From contig NZ_JAELTN010000033.1 of NCBI RefSeq assembly GCF_016428855.1, positions 1 to 58,744 on the forward strand: a stretch of DNA of 58,744 nt. The letters run 5' to 3'. Positions within the stretch are counted from its first letter, which is position 1; every line of letters begins with the position of its first letter. This DNA is from Pedobacter sp. ASV28. Its GTDB lineage: Bacteria; Bacteroidota; Bacteroidia; Sphingobacteriales; Sphingobacteriaceae. Under the pieces are notes generated by a model. The model was given only the letters and a program-made list of their open reading frames with translations. It had not been told where the DNA came from and did not search any database. The position numbers and the translations under genes were made by a program. This document shows positions 42,907 through 51,060 of the stretch, piece after piece.

Positions 42907-43986
42907 TTATGGAATGGTCAAGTTGAGGGTAGAATAAGAAATGCTAATGGATATGGGTATGTTTCCAGCGCCCATTGTGGTTTGATAAAACTTGGGACTG
43001 AGCAAATCCAATTTTTTGGTCCTTTCCACGGGTTTGACCGCAGGTTGAGTTTTCTCTTGTTTCTGTTTGGAAATTACTGGCTGGTGGACCGGTTCTTCTA
43101 GAGGTTGTGGAGCAGATGGTATCCTGCCTTTTTTCCTGGGCGACATTATGCTATCGGCAGTTGTTCGAGGGGCAGCAATATCGCTGGCTGCCGGGGATAC
43201 GAGTTTTATTCGATCAGTGGTGTTCAAGCGGCTAAAAATGCTCTTGATCCTTAATTCTGCCGCTATGTATTTGTCCTGCACAATGTTCATGGTCCCAATA
43301 TGTCCGGCGTTGATCCCTATAGATTTGACAGCTGGCGACAGGCTGATATTCACTTTGTCCCCGCCATGCAGGTCCAAGCTTACATCGGAAGATAATGAAC
43401 CGATCGTCACACTTTCAAATCCTCGGGCAGTAAACTGACCACCGCTAATTGATTTGACGTTGGCGCTACCCTGCTGAACTGAAATCTTGACCTGTCCGCT
43501 GAACCTGCCTGCAGTTAGGTTTCCGTAACGTATGGCAAGTTCGGTACGGCCGCTAAGATCGCCGAGTAGGATATTGCCGAACTGATTTTTTAAGGCTAGT
43601 GATTGTCCCTTCGGTATCCACATGAGGTAATGGATGGAAACATTTGTCTGCTTTTGCCCTGATGGGCCTGCCTTTAGGGAAGCTTGCAGGGAAGTCAGAA
43701 GCGAGATTGTGTTTTCTGTACGCGAATCTGTTATCCTGATCGTTTCCATTGATCTTTCTGCGGCAGCCTTATCCTTTCCACTGGCGATCAGCTGAACCGT
43801 GACCTTTATGATCTTCTGGTCCCATTGAACTAGGGTAATATTTCCAAAGCGGTTATCGACTCGCAGGATCTCGTTTTTAAGGCCGCTATAGTTTTTATTG
43901 ATTTCTTTTCTGAGGGTATCTGTTTCTGCTGCATGGCTTTTAAAGGTAAGGATGGTCAATAACAGCAGGAGGCTAACGGCTTTCAT
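42907..43986 (-). CDS. Exported beta-helix-like protein (DUF4097-like) of a sigma operon
   Basis: 359 aa from the ATG at 43986 (MKAVSLLLLLTILTFKSHAA, a signal peptide); this start overlaps the upstream gene by 14 bp. Residues about 45-260 are repeated short beta strands (VDNRFGNITLVQWDQ; LKNQFGNILLGDLSG; AIRYGNLTAGRFSGQVKISV), as in DUF4097-type adhesin-like solenoids. The last 100 residues are low-complexity, rich in Pro, Lys and Gln, and end in alternating Ile/Ser strands. It is probably the cell-envelope output or sensor of the sigma module. Its exact function is unknown. Confidence 0.65.
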   Translation of the reverse strand: MKAVSLLLLLTILTFKSHAAETDTLRKEINKNYSGLKNEILRVDNRFGNITLVQWDQKIIKVTVQLIASGKDKAAAERSMETIRITDSRTENTISLLTSLQASLKAGPSGQKQTNVSIHYLMWIPKGQSLALKNQFGNILLGDLSGRTELAIRYGNLTAGRFSGQVKISVQQGSANVKSISGGQFTARGFESVTIGSLSSDVSLDLHGGDKVNISLSPAVKSIGINAGHIGTMNIVQDKYIAAELRIKSIFSRLNTTDRIKLVSPAASDIAAPRTTADSIMSPRKKGRIPSAPQPLEEPVHQPVISKQKQEKTQPAVKPVERTKKLDLLSPKFYQTTMGAGNIPISISISYSTLNLTIP

Positions 43987-44566
43987 TTTCTTGTTCTTTA
44001 AGGGTTTGAAATAGGGCAAGTTGGTTGCTGAGCAGTTTTTCCTGGAGTTTTAGGTTAGTGCTCATGATTTGTAGAACCTGTTCGGGGTTAACCTGCTGGC
44101 CAAGTGTCTGCTCCAGTTCTTTATAAGAGCGTGAAAGGTCCTTGGTTGATTGCTGTACTGCTTTTTCAATGGCGGGATGATTTGCTGCTAAGCTGGCAAG
44201 CTGTTTTCGTTTGGCCAGTAGTTTTACGCTTAGTTTGCCGATGTATTTTCTCAGCTTCAGTTGGGTGGCAAAATCTTCCTGCACCTTGTCTGCTGTTACC
44301 TGTGGAGCTAAGGGCGGCACTGCTGGCCTGCCAGCGAGCCGAATTACAGGTGTATGTTTGTGCTGGTCTGTTGTAAGCAACCATGTGCAGAAGGCAATGG
44401 CCAGCACAGCGGCAATGCCTATAGGCAGGCGGTAGCTAGTCAGTAGAGCAGTTTTAGGCTTTGGTTTAAGCCTGGCATTTATCTTCTCCCATGCCCCCTG
44501 CGATGGGCTTTGTTTTTCCAGGAGTTCCCTGTGTGCCAATAGCTGTTTTTTGAATCTATCTTCCAT
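43973..44566 (-). CDS. Single-pass membrane protein, probable anti-sigma factor
   Basis: 197 aa. A cytosolic N-terminal part (residues 1-45, MEDRFKKQLLAHRELLEKQS) is followed by one membrane helix (LPIGIAAVLAIAFCTWLLTT near 47-66) and a periplasmic coiled-coil region (KLLAKRKQLASLAANHPAIE ... LQEKLLSNQLALFQTLKEQE). It starts 4 nt after the sigma stop. The topology and position fit an anti-sigma factor, although no zinc-binding HxxxCxxC motif is present. Confidence 0.7.
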   Translation of the reverse strand: MEDRFKKQLLAHRELLEKQSPSQGAWEKINARLKPKPKTALLTSYRLPIGIAAVLAIAFCTWLLTTDQHKHTPVIRLAGRPAVPPLAPQVTADKVQEDFATQLKLRKYIGKLSVKLLAKRKQLASLAANHPAIEKAVQQSTKDLSRSYKELEQTLGQQVNPEQVLQIMSTNLKLQEKLLSNQLALFQTLKEQENESR

Positions 44567-44570
44567 GGTA

Positions 44571-45104
44571 TTAGCTTTTGATATTGTTCAATATTCGTTT
44601 CCTTCCCCTTGCGTAATGGCTTCTCACCGTTGCCGATGGTACACGGAGCACGCTGGCGATCTCCTCAAAGCCCATTGCCTCGTACACATGCAGACTGATG
44701 GTGATCCGTTGGGGGTCGGGGAGCCTGGCAAGCTGGATATGGATGGCCTGGATCTGTTTGGAAAATCCCTCCTCGTCGAAAGGCTCGTCTTCATGGTACT
44801 GCGTCGTACTGCTGTCGATTTCCTGCCAGGATTTTCGTTGTCGCTTAACGTAGTTGACCGAGCGGTTGATCATGATCCTTTTCAGCCAGCCGGCAAATGC
44901 GTTGCTATCTTTTAGTCTTTCAAGCGAGGTAAACGCCTCTACAAAGCCCTCCTGTAACAAGTCTTCTGCATCGGTTTCGTTACCTGCTATACGCAGACAG
45001 GTATGGTACATTGCCTTTGCGTAACGCCCATAGATTTTCCTAAAGCTGTCTGTGTCGCCTTTTTTACATTGTTCGATCACCTCCTTGTCTGTGGTCTGTT
45101 CCAA
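44571..45104 (-). CDS. ECF-type sigma-70 factor with probable TTG start
   Basis: 177 aa if started at TTG 45104 (read as MEQTTDKEVIEQCKKGDTDS). The frame stays open to an ATG at 45227, but the extra 41 residues are Cys/Lys/Phe-rich and fall in an AT-rich leader, unlike the family. Region 2 is FRKIYGRYAKAMYHTCLRIA then DAEDLLQEGFVEAFTSLERL; region 4 is YEAMGFEEIASVLRVPSATV. It heads an operon with the anti-sigma-like and solenoid genes, and is divergent from the serine hydrolase gene at 45264. Confidence 0.9.
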   Translation of the reverse strand: MEQTTDKEVIEQCKKGDTDSFRKIYGRYAKAMYHTCLRIAGNETDAEDLLQEGFVEAFTSLERLKDSNAFAGWLKRIMINRSVNYVKRQRKSWQEIDSSTTQYHEDEPFDEEGFSKQIQAIHIQLARLPDPQRITISLHVYEAMGFEEIASVLRVPSATVRSHYARGRKRILNNIKS

Positions 45105-45263
45105 TGGTCGGGTTGATTTTGGGTTTGTTTGTATTAAGGTAACCAATTGGCCAAAAACGTTGCAGTTTTTGAAAAATATTTTTTTTGGGCAGAATTGCAA
45201 CGAAACCCGAGTGGCTGTGACTTTCATTCAAACATTGATCATAAATAAAAAATAGGTAAACAG

Positions 45264-46604
45264 ATGAAAAAACTATTCAGCCTTTTATTGCTGCTCTTCT
45301 GCCTTGGTTCGGCCATTGCGCAGACTGAAAAATACAATGAAATTATAGATCGGAACTTTAAACCAAATGAGCCGGGTGGAACGGTACTGATTGCCAAGGC
45401 CGGCAAGGTGATCTATCAGCGTGGATTTGGGATGGCGAGTTTGGAACTGGGTGTGGCGATGAAGCCGGAGATGATCTTCCTGATCGGTTCAATGACCAAG
45501 CAGTTTACAGCGGTATGTATCCTGCAGCTGATGGAACAGGGCAAACTGGAGCTGAAAAATCCGGTAAGCAGATATATTGCCGGGCTGCCTGAAGCCTGGT
45601 CAGGGATCAGTTTGGAACACCTGTTGACCCATACCTCCGGAATTCCCGAACTGCCGATCGATCAGGCTACCTCCTTAAAGGATATTTCGGTACTGGCGGC
45701 ATCCAAGCCGCTGATGTTTCCCGCAGGTACAAAACGGGTTTACTGTAATACCGGGTTTGCGCTTTTGGGTCATGTAATAGAAAAGGTATCCGGGATCACC
45801 TATCAGGACTATTTGCAGCAACGGATCATCTTGCCGCTTGGAATGGAACAGACCTATTACAATAGTGGTAACCGGATTTATCCCGGCTTGGTGCCGGCCT
45901 ATGTGAAAAAGCGAGAGTTCATGAATTTCAGGGGCAATATTCCCCCTTCCGGTGCAGGAGCGCTGCTTTCGGGTACCAGCGATATACTCAAATGGTATTC
46001 GGGGCTTGCAGCGGGAAAGGTGCTGAAAAAAGAGACCCTAACGTTGGCCTGGACTTCGCATGTACTTACCACTGGCGAGCGTATCCGTAACGGCTATGGA
46101 TGGAATACTGGCGGTAGGATACAGGGGAGTGGTTTTGTGGAGCATGGGGGGATTAGTGGCGGTCATCTGGCCGATGCCATGTACTTTCCCAAAGAAGAAC
46201 TGCTTGTAGTGGTCTTTACCAACCAGAGAGGACTGTCGCCGGAAGTGGTGACCACAGCACTTGCTGCCGCAGCACTGGGTAGGCCAGATACCATAAAGGC
46301 GGTCAGCTTGAGTGTTGCACAATTACTGGAATACCAGGGCGTTTATGCCGAGGCGGGTGATGCGCAGAAGTTGATCAGTGCATCAGCTGATGGCCTTTCT
46401 TATCAGCGGGCCGATGGCGGGCCGAAGCTGAAGATGGTGCCCTATGGTAAAGACAGATTCTTTTTTGAAGGTACGGTAACGCTGGCAAAGGCAGAAAGAG
46501 ACAGTGCTGGCAGAGTGGTTTCGATCACATTGTTTGATAAAAGATATAGCGAGGAGCCGGGATCGGTATTGAAACGTACCGACCTGCCACTGCCAGGGCA
46601 GTGA
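45264..46604 (+). CDS. Serine hydrolase, beta-lactamase class C family with C-terminal extension
   Basis: 446 aa, signal peptide MKKLFSLLLLLFCLGSAIAQ. SxxK is in IGSMTKQF (Ser76, Lys79), Y-x-N in VYCNTGF (Tyr160 to Asn162), and H-G-G in VEHGGISGGH near 294 takes the KTG position. Residues 350-446 form an extra beta domain (LLEYQGVYAEAGD...), as in many DD-peptidase-like esterases. It is periplasmic. It is divergent from the sigma gene, so the 160-bp region between could be a shared regulatory region. A second, only distantly similar hydrolase lies at 41713. Confidence 0.9.
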   Translation: MKKLFSLLLLLFCLGSAIAQTEKYNEIIDRNFKPNEPGGTVLIAKAGKVIYQRGFGMASLELGVAMKPEMIFLIGSMTKQFTAVCILQLMEQGKLELKNPVSRYIAGLPEAWSGISLEHLLTHTSGIPELPIDQATSLKDISVLAASKPLMFPAGTKRVYCNTGFALLGHVIEKVSGITYQDYLQQRIILPLGMEQTYYNSGNRIYPGLVPAYVKKREFMNFRGNIPPSGAGALLSGTSDILKWYSGLAAGKVLKKETLTLAWTSHVLTTGERIRNGYGWNTGGRIQGSGFVEHGGISGGHLADAMYFPKEELLVVVFTNQRGLSPEVVTTALAAAALGRPDTIKAVSLSVAQLLEYQGVYAEAGDAQKLISASADGLSYQRADGGPKLKMVPYGKDRFFFEGTVTLAKAERDSAGRVVSITLFDKRYSEEPGSVLKRTDLPLPGQ

Positions 46605-46683
46605 GCGGAATGAGGAGACTTAAGTTGGCCTTCTTTTTCCGACTTATGCATATGGGTAATGTTATTGATTAGACCCTGTTTTT

Positions 46684-47221
46684 TCAATGCATTCTATCTA
46701 GGATAAATTTCAACCATGCTTCTTCGCTAATTTTATCATCGATATAGTAGTCGGGTAGTATGCCTACATCATCAATGGCGAGCTTGCTTATAATTATGAA
46801 CCTAGAAGTGGAATATACCAATGTCAGTTTCTTATCTGTCGATTGGATGGTGCTAATATTTGCAATATCTATTGTACCAGCAGTTTGACTACCAAAGGTC
46901 TTTACTTTCCAACTCTGTTTCAAGTCTATGATGAACTGTTCGGCGGCGCTTGCTGTACGCTTGCCCATCATAACTGCAAATTTTCGGGATTGTGATATAC
47001 ACATCCAATTTAATTATAGAAATATCGTCCTTGAAAATTCTTTCAAAACCTCCGATGTTGGCTTGTAAACGATTTGCAAGATCTGTGAACAATAACTTTT
47101 CTTTTGCTGGTCAATTTTTGTCTTTGGATAGCGCTATCCACTTTTCATTGTTCAATTCGGAGGAATAAAATTCCAGTTGATTTGTGTGAATGGGATTGGT
47201 GTAGATGAAAGGTACGCTAAA
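46684..47221 (-). pseudogene. Broken S41 (tail-specific) peptidase
   Basis: Minus-strand pieces read VPFIYTNPIHTNQLEFYSSE, LNNEKWIALSKDKN, a stop at 47111-47113, then PAKEKLLFTDLANRLQANIG in the same frame. After a frameshift near 47005 comes SRKFAVMMGKRTASAAEQFI with the catalytic Ser in TASAAE, then the usual C-terminal strands (GILPDYYIDD). The order and motifs match Bacteroidota S41 peptidases. The N-terminal half, with PDZ-like and GNGGG regions, is gone, so the gene is inactive. Confidence 0.8.
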
Positions 47222-47380
47222 AGCTCCTGGTCGTTATATTCTTGCAAAGGCATACCGTTCGTGTGAAAACCCTAAAGTTAGTAACCTAAATGCGCCTCTA
47301 TATTAATCAAAGATTAAGTTATTGTATATAAATTTTTTCTTTATACCATACCTGTCCATTCAATAATATCTTGAAATAAA

Positions 47381-47425
47381 TTTGCGAAACCGAATAGTTG
47401 CGTATATATTTGCAACCGAATAGTT
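47381..47425 (+). promoter_or_regulatory. Bacteroidota promoter with ArsR operator repeats
   Basis: TTTG (47381-47384) and TATATTTG (47405-47412, consensus TAnnTTTG) are 20 bp apart, as in Bacteroidota -33/-7 promoters. The direct repeat AACCGAATAGTT occurs at 47388-47399, in the spacer, and at 47414-47425, around the expected start of transcription. A repressor bound there would block transcription, so autoregulation by the ArsR protein encoded 23 bp downstream is likely. Confidence 0.7.
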
Positions 47426-47447
47426 TCATAATATAATCTTAAGCAAA

Positions 47448-47771
47448 ATGAGGCGAGATGTCTTTCAAGCAATTGCAGATCCCACAAGACGAGCAATTAT
47501 TGCATTAATTGCGTTACAGGCCATGACCCCAAATGCCATTGCCGAAAACTTTAACACTACAAGACAAGCGGTATCAAAACACCTTCGTGTGTTAACGGAA
47601 TGCGAATTGGTGAAGCAAGAATATCAAGGTAGGGAGATTTACTACTCACTTGAAATTGAAAAAATGAAGGAGATAGACAAATGGTTAGATCAATACAGAA
47701 AGATTTGGGAAACTAAATTTAATCAGCTCGATGAACTATTGACAAAAATGAAAACACAAGCTAAAAAATAA
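47448..47771 (+). CDS. ArsR-family transcriptional repressor
   Basis: 107 aa winged [23 protein letters not shown], then [20 protein letters not shown] (recognition helix) and [17 protein letters not shown] (wing). The metal-binding Cys motif of metal-sensing ArsR proteins is absent, so the inducer is probably not a metal. It stands 5 nt before an AHSA1-domain gene, a frequent pair in Bacteroidota where the regulator controls its partner. Confidence 0.93.
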   Translation: MRRDVFQAIADPTRRAIIALIALQAMTPNAIAENFNTTRQAVSKHLRVLTECELVKQEYQGREIYYSLEIEKMKEIDKWLDQYRKIWETKFNQLDELLTKMKTQAKK

Positions 47772-47776
47772 ACATC

Positions 47777-48277
47777 ATGGAAACTAATTTATTATTTGAG
47801 TTTACGGTTAATAAACCCGATCAAACGGTATTGATTACCAGAGAATTTAATGCTGAACTTCCCTTGGTTTGGGAGGCCTTTACCACAAAAGAATTACTCG
47901 ATCAATGGGTGGCACCGAAGCCCTGGTCGTCGAAAACAAAATACATGGACTTTAAAGTTGGCGGCAGAAGGTTTTATGCGATGGTGAGTCCTGAAGGATT
48001 AGCACGCTGGGCGGTACAGGAATATACTTCCATTACGCCGAAGACCAATTTTAAAATGTACAACACTTTTGCCGACGAAAATGAAAATAAAGAGCTGCCT
48101 GGTTCTGATTGGAATTATGATTTCAGTGAACACAACGGCCTTACAAAAGTGAGCATTACTATTGTCAATGACTCGCTTGCCCGTTTAGAGAAAATGATTG
48201 AAATGGGCTTTGAACAAGGCTTTAAAATGAGCATCGATAACCTAGAAAAATTATTGGCCACATTATCGAAAAAATGA
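47777..48277 (+). CDS. AHSA1/SRPBCC-domain protein
   Basis: 166 aa. [31 protein letters not shown] and the C-terminal helix [20 protein letters not shown] show the Bet v1-like SRPBCC fold of the AHSA1 family. The protein probably binds a hydrophobic ligand; the ligand is unknown. It is the second gene of the ArsR operon. A good hairpin follows the stop. Confidence 0.92.
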   Translation: METNLLFEFTVNKPDQTVLITREFNAELPLVWEAFTTKELLDQWVAPKPWSSKTKYMDFKVGGRRFYAMVSPEGLARWAVQEYTSITPKTNFKMYNTFADENENKELPGSDWNYDFSEHNGLTKVSITIVNDSLARLEKMIEMGFEQGFKMSIDNLEKLLATLSKK

Positions 48278-48327
48278 CCCTCGTTTTCACAAATCCTATT
48301 ATACACTGAGCAAAATAAGTTTGTTCG

Positions 48328-48367
48328 AAATGGGCCGCAAAAGTACCACCCTTCTTACGGCCCATTT
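48328..48367. terminator. Bidirectional terminator hairpin
   Basis: AAATGGGCCG (48328-48337) and CGGCCCATTT (48358-48367) form a 10-bp perfect stem with a 20-nt loop. A and T flank the arms on both sides, and the hairpin sits between the convergent AHSA1 and DMT genes. Confidence 0.65.
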
Positions 48368-48403
48368 AAGCGCTCTTAAATCTTATAGAGGCTTAAGGCA
48401 GAC

Positions 48404-49288
48404 CTAAAAATCGATATTCTTATTGGATCGCTTCAATGAAAATATGGTCTGCAAAACTACGGACGACATTACCAAAAGCAAACCCATATAAAATGAGAGG
48501 TTTAGTTCTTTACTTTCGTTAAAGAAAAGAAAGGCAATAATGATGGCATATACGGGTTCAAGGTTAAAACTTAAGTTTACCGTAAATGCGGATATACGCT
48601 TTAATGATTCTGCAAAAAGCACATAAAGTCCAACCGTGCAAAATGAAGCCAGCAGGATCAGATATACTGTATCTTTCCAATCTGGAATAAGCGATTGCGC
48701 AGGGAAATAATGGAGATAGACCGGGAGGGCGGCACCCAAGGCCACTGTACCTCCAATCATCTGGTAGTAATTGATGATCCTGCTATCGTATTTTCTTACC
48801 AGCCGCTCGTTGTAAATGGTGTAGAGGGCAGCGAAGGCCGAGGAAATGACGCCAAGTATTATTCCCATCTGATAGGAAGAGTCGAAATGGAAGATTAATG
48901 CAATGCCAACAAGCGTAAGTAAGCTCAACAACAGCTCAGTGATATTGAACCGCTGGCGGTTAATCAGCGGACTGAATACTGCGGTAAAAAAACTGGTCAG
49001 GCAATAGCACACCACACCAACTGAAATGTTCGAATATTTTATACTGGCGTAGAAGAATACCCAATGAATGGTGATAAAGAGCCCAATTTTAGCAATGTCA
49101 AATTTTTCTTTTGACGTGTCGCAGTCCCTTACCTTAAAAAGTTTCAGGACTAAAAACAGCATCACCGAAGAGAAGAATACCCTGTACCAAACCAGGAGCC
49201 CTTCGTTAAGGGAAATGAGTTTACCGAATATACCAGTGAAACCGGCGAGTATTACCGCAAGGTGTAATACCAAATATGTTTTTTTCAT
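48404..49288 (-). CDS. EamA/DMT-family transporter
   Basis: 294 aa from the ATG at 49288 (MKKTYLVLHLAVILAGFTGI), preferred to one 27 bp upstream. Ten membrane helices form two EamA repeats (about 10-135 and 150-285), with hallmarks WVFFYASIKYSNISVGVVCY and FNLEPVYAIIIAFLFFNESK. DMT proteins export metabolites or amino acids; the substrate is unknown. It is monocistronic. Confidence 0.92.
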   Translation of the reverse strand: MKKTYLVLHLAVILAGFTGIFGKLISLNEGLLVWYRVFFSSVMLFLVLKLFKVRDCDTSKEKFDIAKIGLFITIHWVFFYASIKYSNISVGVVCYCLTSFFTAVFSPLINRQRFNITELLLSLLTLVGIALIFHFDSSYQMGIILGVISSAFAALYTIYNERLVRKYDSRIINYYQMIGGTVALGAALPVYLHYFPAQSLIPDWKDTVYLILLASFCTVGLYVLFAESLKRISAFTVNLSFNLEPVYAIIIAFLFFNESKELNLSFYMGLLLVMSSVVLQTIFSLKRSNKNIDF

Positions 49289-49315
49289 AAAAGAATGATC
49301 TTCCTGTGCCCACAC

Positions 49316-49697
49316 AGGAAATAAAGATTAATAAATAAACTAAAAATATGTAGCCCTATTGAAGAGTGCCAGGCATTTAATTGGCAAAAATCGGGCATAC
49401 CTTGTAGGTTAAATATTAGTATCTAGGGGGAGGAAGACAGCTCTTTCTGTTCATGTTATTAATTTGGACAAAAATAAATAAAATATCCGGAAATTGCTTA
49501 CGGGCTTGCTGTGTGGAAAGTTCGTGCGAATTTTCGGTAGCGCCCCTTTGCCTTAAATACTCGCTAGGGGAAAAGGCCTTAATATATTTTAAGGGTTTGA
49601 ATGAAGCATTGATGTTAAAGGAAGAGTAAGAGCTCCCACATTAAGCATCATATTGATAACATATTATCAATTTTACGGCGCAGAACAATTATTGCTA
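49316..49697. other. Gene-free spacer with a possible AraC-like relic
   Basis: No complete gene is seen. On the minus strand at about 49540-49615 the frame reads SFKPLKYIKAFSPSEYLRQR, which recalls the end of AraC-type HTH domains (...F.GMSPSEYLRQ). It is short and has no N-terminal counterpart, so it is only a possible gene relic. Confidence 0.3.
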
Positions 49698-49715
49698 ATG
49701 AGCTGTTTATCAGTT

Positions 49716-50093
49716 ATGGAAGATACAAGACAATTGGTCGAAAAGATCAACCAGCTCTTCGTAGAAGGAAATATGGAGCGCTTCATGGACTATCTGGCAG
49801 AAGATGTAGTTTGGGAAATGTTCAGCTCCTCGTCTGGACACACCACCATCAATGGTAAAAAAGAACTATTTAATATGGATAGTAGTGGAATGCCAGCACA
49901 TATGGGCTTTGAATTCGGAACCATAGTAATAGAAGGTAATGTTGCTTCGGTGCAGGGCACCAGTACGGGTAAGCTAAACGATGGGGGAGCATATAAAGGT
50001 TACTTCTGTGATGTTTATCATTTCAGAGATGATAAGATCGCAAACATTGAATCCTATATCATTGACAATAGAAAAGTAAACGGACCTAATTAA
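49716..50093 (+). CDS. NTF2-like (SnoaL-like) protein
   Basis: 125 aa from the ATG at 49716 (MEDTRQLVEKINQLFVEGNM); frames from 49653 or 49698 add a non-native head. The cone fold shows RFMDYLAEDVVWEMF near 19-34, then YKGYFCDVYHFRDDKIANIE. SnoaL-like proteins are ketosteroid-isomerase-type small-molecule binders or enzymes; the substrate is unknown. It ends 4 bp before the next gene and shares its transcript. Confidence 0.85.
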   Translation: MEDTRQLVEKINQLFVEGNMERFMDYLAEDVVWEMFSSSSGHTTINGKKELFNMDSSGMPAHMGFEFGTIVIEGNVASVQGTSTGKLNDGGAYKGYFCDVYHFRDDKIANIESYIIDNRKVNGPN

Positions 50094-50097
50094 AGAT

Positions 50098-50610
50098 ATG
50101 ATCATGGAACTACAATCCTTAATGTCGGAATTTGACCGGGAAGTGGAAGGCACAAGAAAGCTTTTGCAAGCTGTTCCAGAGAAAGATTTAAATTATAAGC
50201 CTTCATCCGTTTCGTGGACCATGGGTGAACTTGCGCAACACATCGCTACGATTTATTATTGGTATGTGGGGGTTTTTACGCAAGATGTTTATGATATGGC
50301 AACAGATCGTTTAGAGCGTGGGTCGCCAAGGGATATCAAAGCAACGCTTGAGCTTTTTGAAAAGAATGTAGCGCAGGCGAGAACTGCAATGAAATCGGCC
50401 ACTGAAGAAGGCTTGCAAAAAGAGTGGACCATGAAAGTGGGGGCGCGAACCGTGTTGGGGCCAATGCCCAAGGCCATTGTTATCCGTAGTTTCTTATTTA
50501 GCCATATTTACCATCATCGAGGCGAAATGGTCGTTTATTTAAGGGCAACGGGTCATAAGCCTCCTGGGCTTTATGGACCAACCTATGAAGATAGTGCTGC
50601 AAAAGGATAG
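50098..50610 (+). CDS. DinB-superfamily protein
   Basis: 170 aa (start at 50098 or at the second Met, 50104). A four-helix DinB fold is visible: SSVSWTMGELAQHIATIYYW supplies one His, and FLFSHIYHHRGEMVVYLRAT the C-terminal HxxxH-type cluster, together a likely metal site. Such proteins are often thiol-dependent S-transferases. It is the second gene after the NTF2-like gene, with a gap of 4 bp. Confidence 0.88.
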   Translation: MIMELQSLMSEFDREVEGTRKLLQAVPEKDLNYKPSSVSWTMGELAQHIATIYYWYVGVFTQDVYDMATDRLERGSPRDIKATLELFEKNVAQARTAMKSATEEGLQKEWTMKVGARTVLGPMPKAIVIRSFLFSHIYHHRGEMVVYLRATGHKPPGLYGPTYEDSAAKG

Positions 50611-51060
50611 TTGGAAATTAGATTTTAAATAAACGCTTTTTTTAAAGGGATTGCCTGTGCAAATTTGACTGTCCCGTCTTAATCTGTGCAAGTTGACAGG
50701 TGAATTGTTGGGGTGTGGTGTTTTGGGGATTTTTGGGAAAAAAAACGAACTGTGGAATGAAAGTAGGCTTATTGGGCTGCTTTCAATTGGATAGCGAAGT
50801 CTGTTTTTTTTTGAAGGTTTTTTCGCATGTATTGATCAAATTGGAAAGGTTGTTGGTAAATGTGATGCCAGGGTTTATCGAAGCTTAAGTTTCTGGTATA
50901 TAGTTTGATATACGCTAAAAAACAGTAAAGGATTATATATATAAATCATTTAACTTATCGCCCTCAAACCCTCATTTATGACTCTCAACCCCACTAGTCC
51001 AGTGTTCAGCTGGCGAAAGAATCTTTTACCCACATCGCTCACTTTTCAGATCAATCACAT
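50611..51060. other. 450-bp spacer before the surface repeat genes
   Basis: I see no gene. There is an imperfect direct repeat (CTGTGCAAATTTGAC, CTGTGCAAGTTGAC) at about 50656-50697 and an AT-rich stretch near 50930-50960 that may hold the promoter of the downstream genes. No -33/-7 pair was convincing. Confidence 0.5.

Noticed and set aside
49540..49615. AraC-type regulator gene
   Set aside because: Only about 20 residues resemble the family; listed as a possible relic in the spacer.
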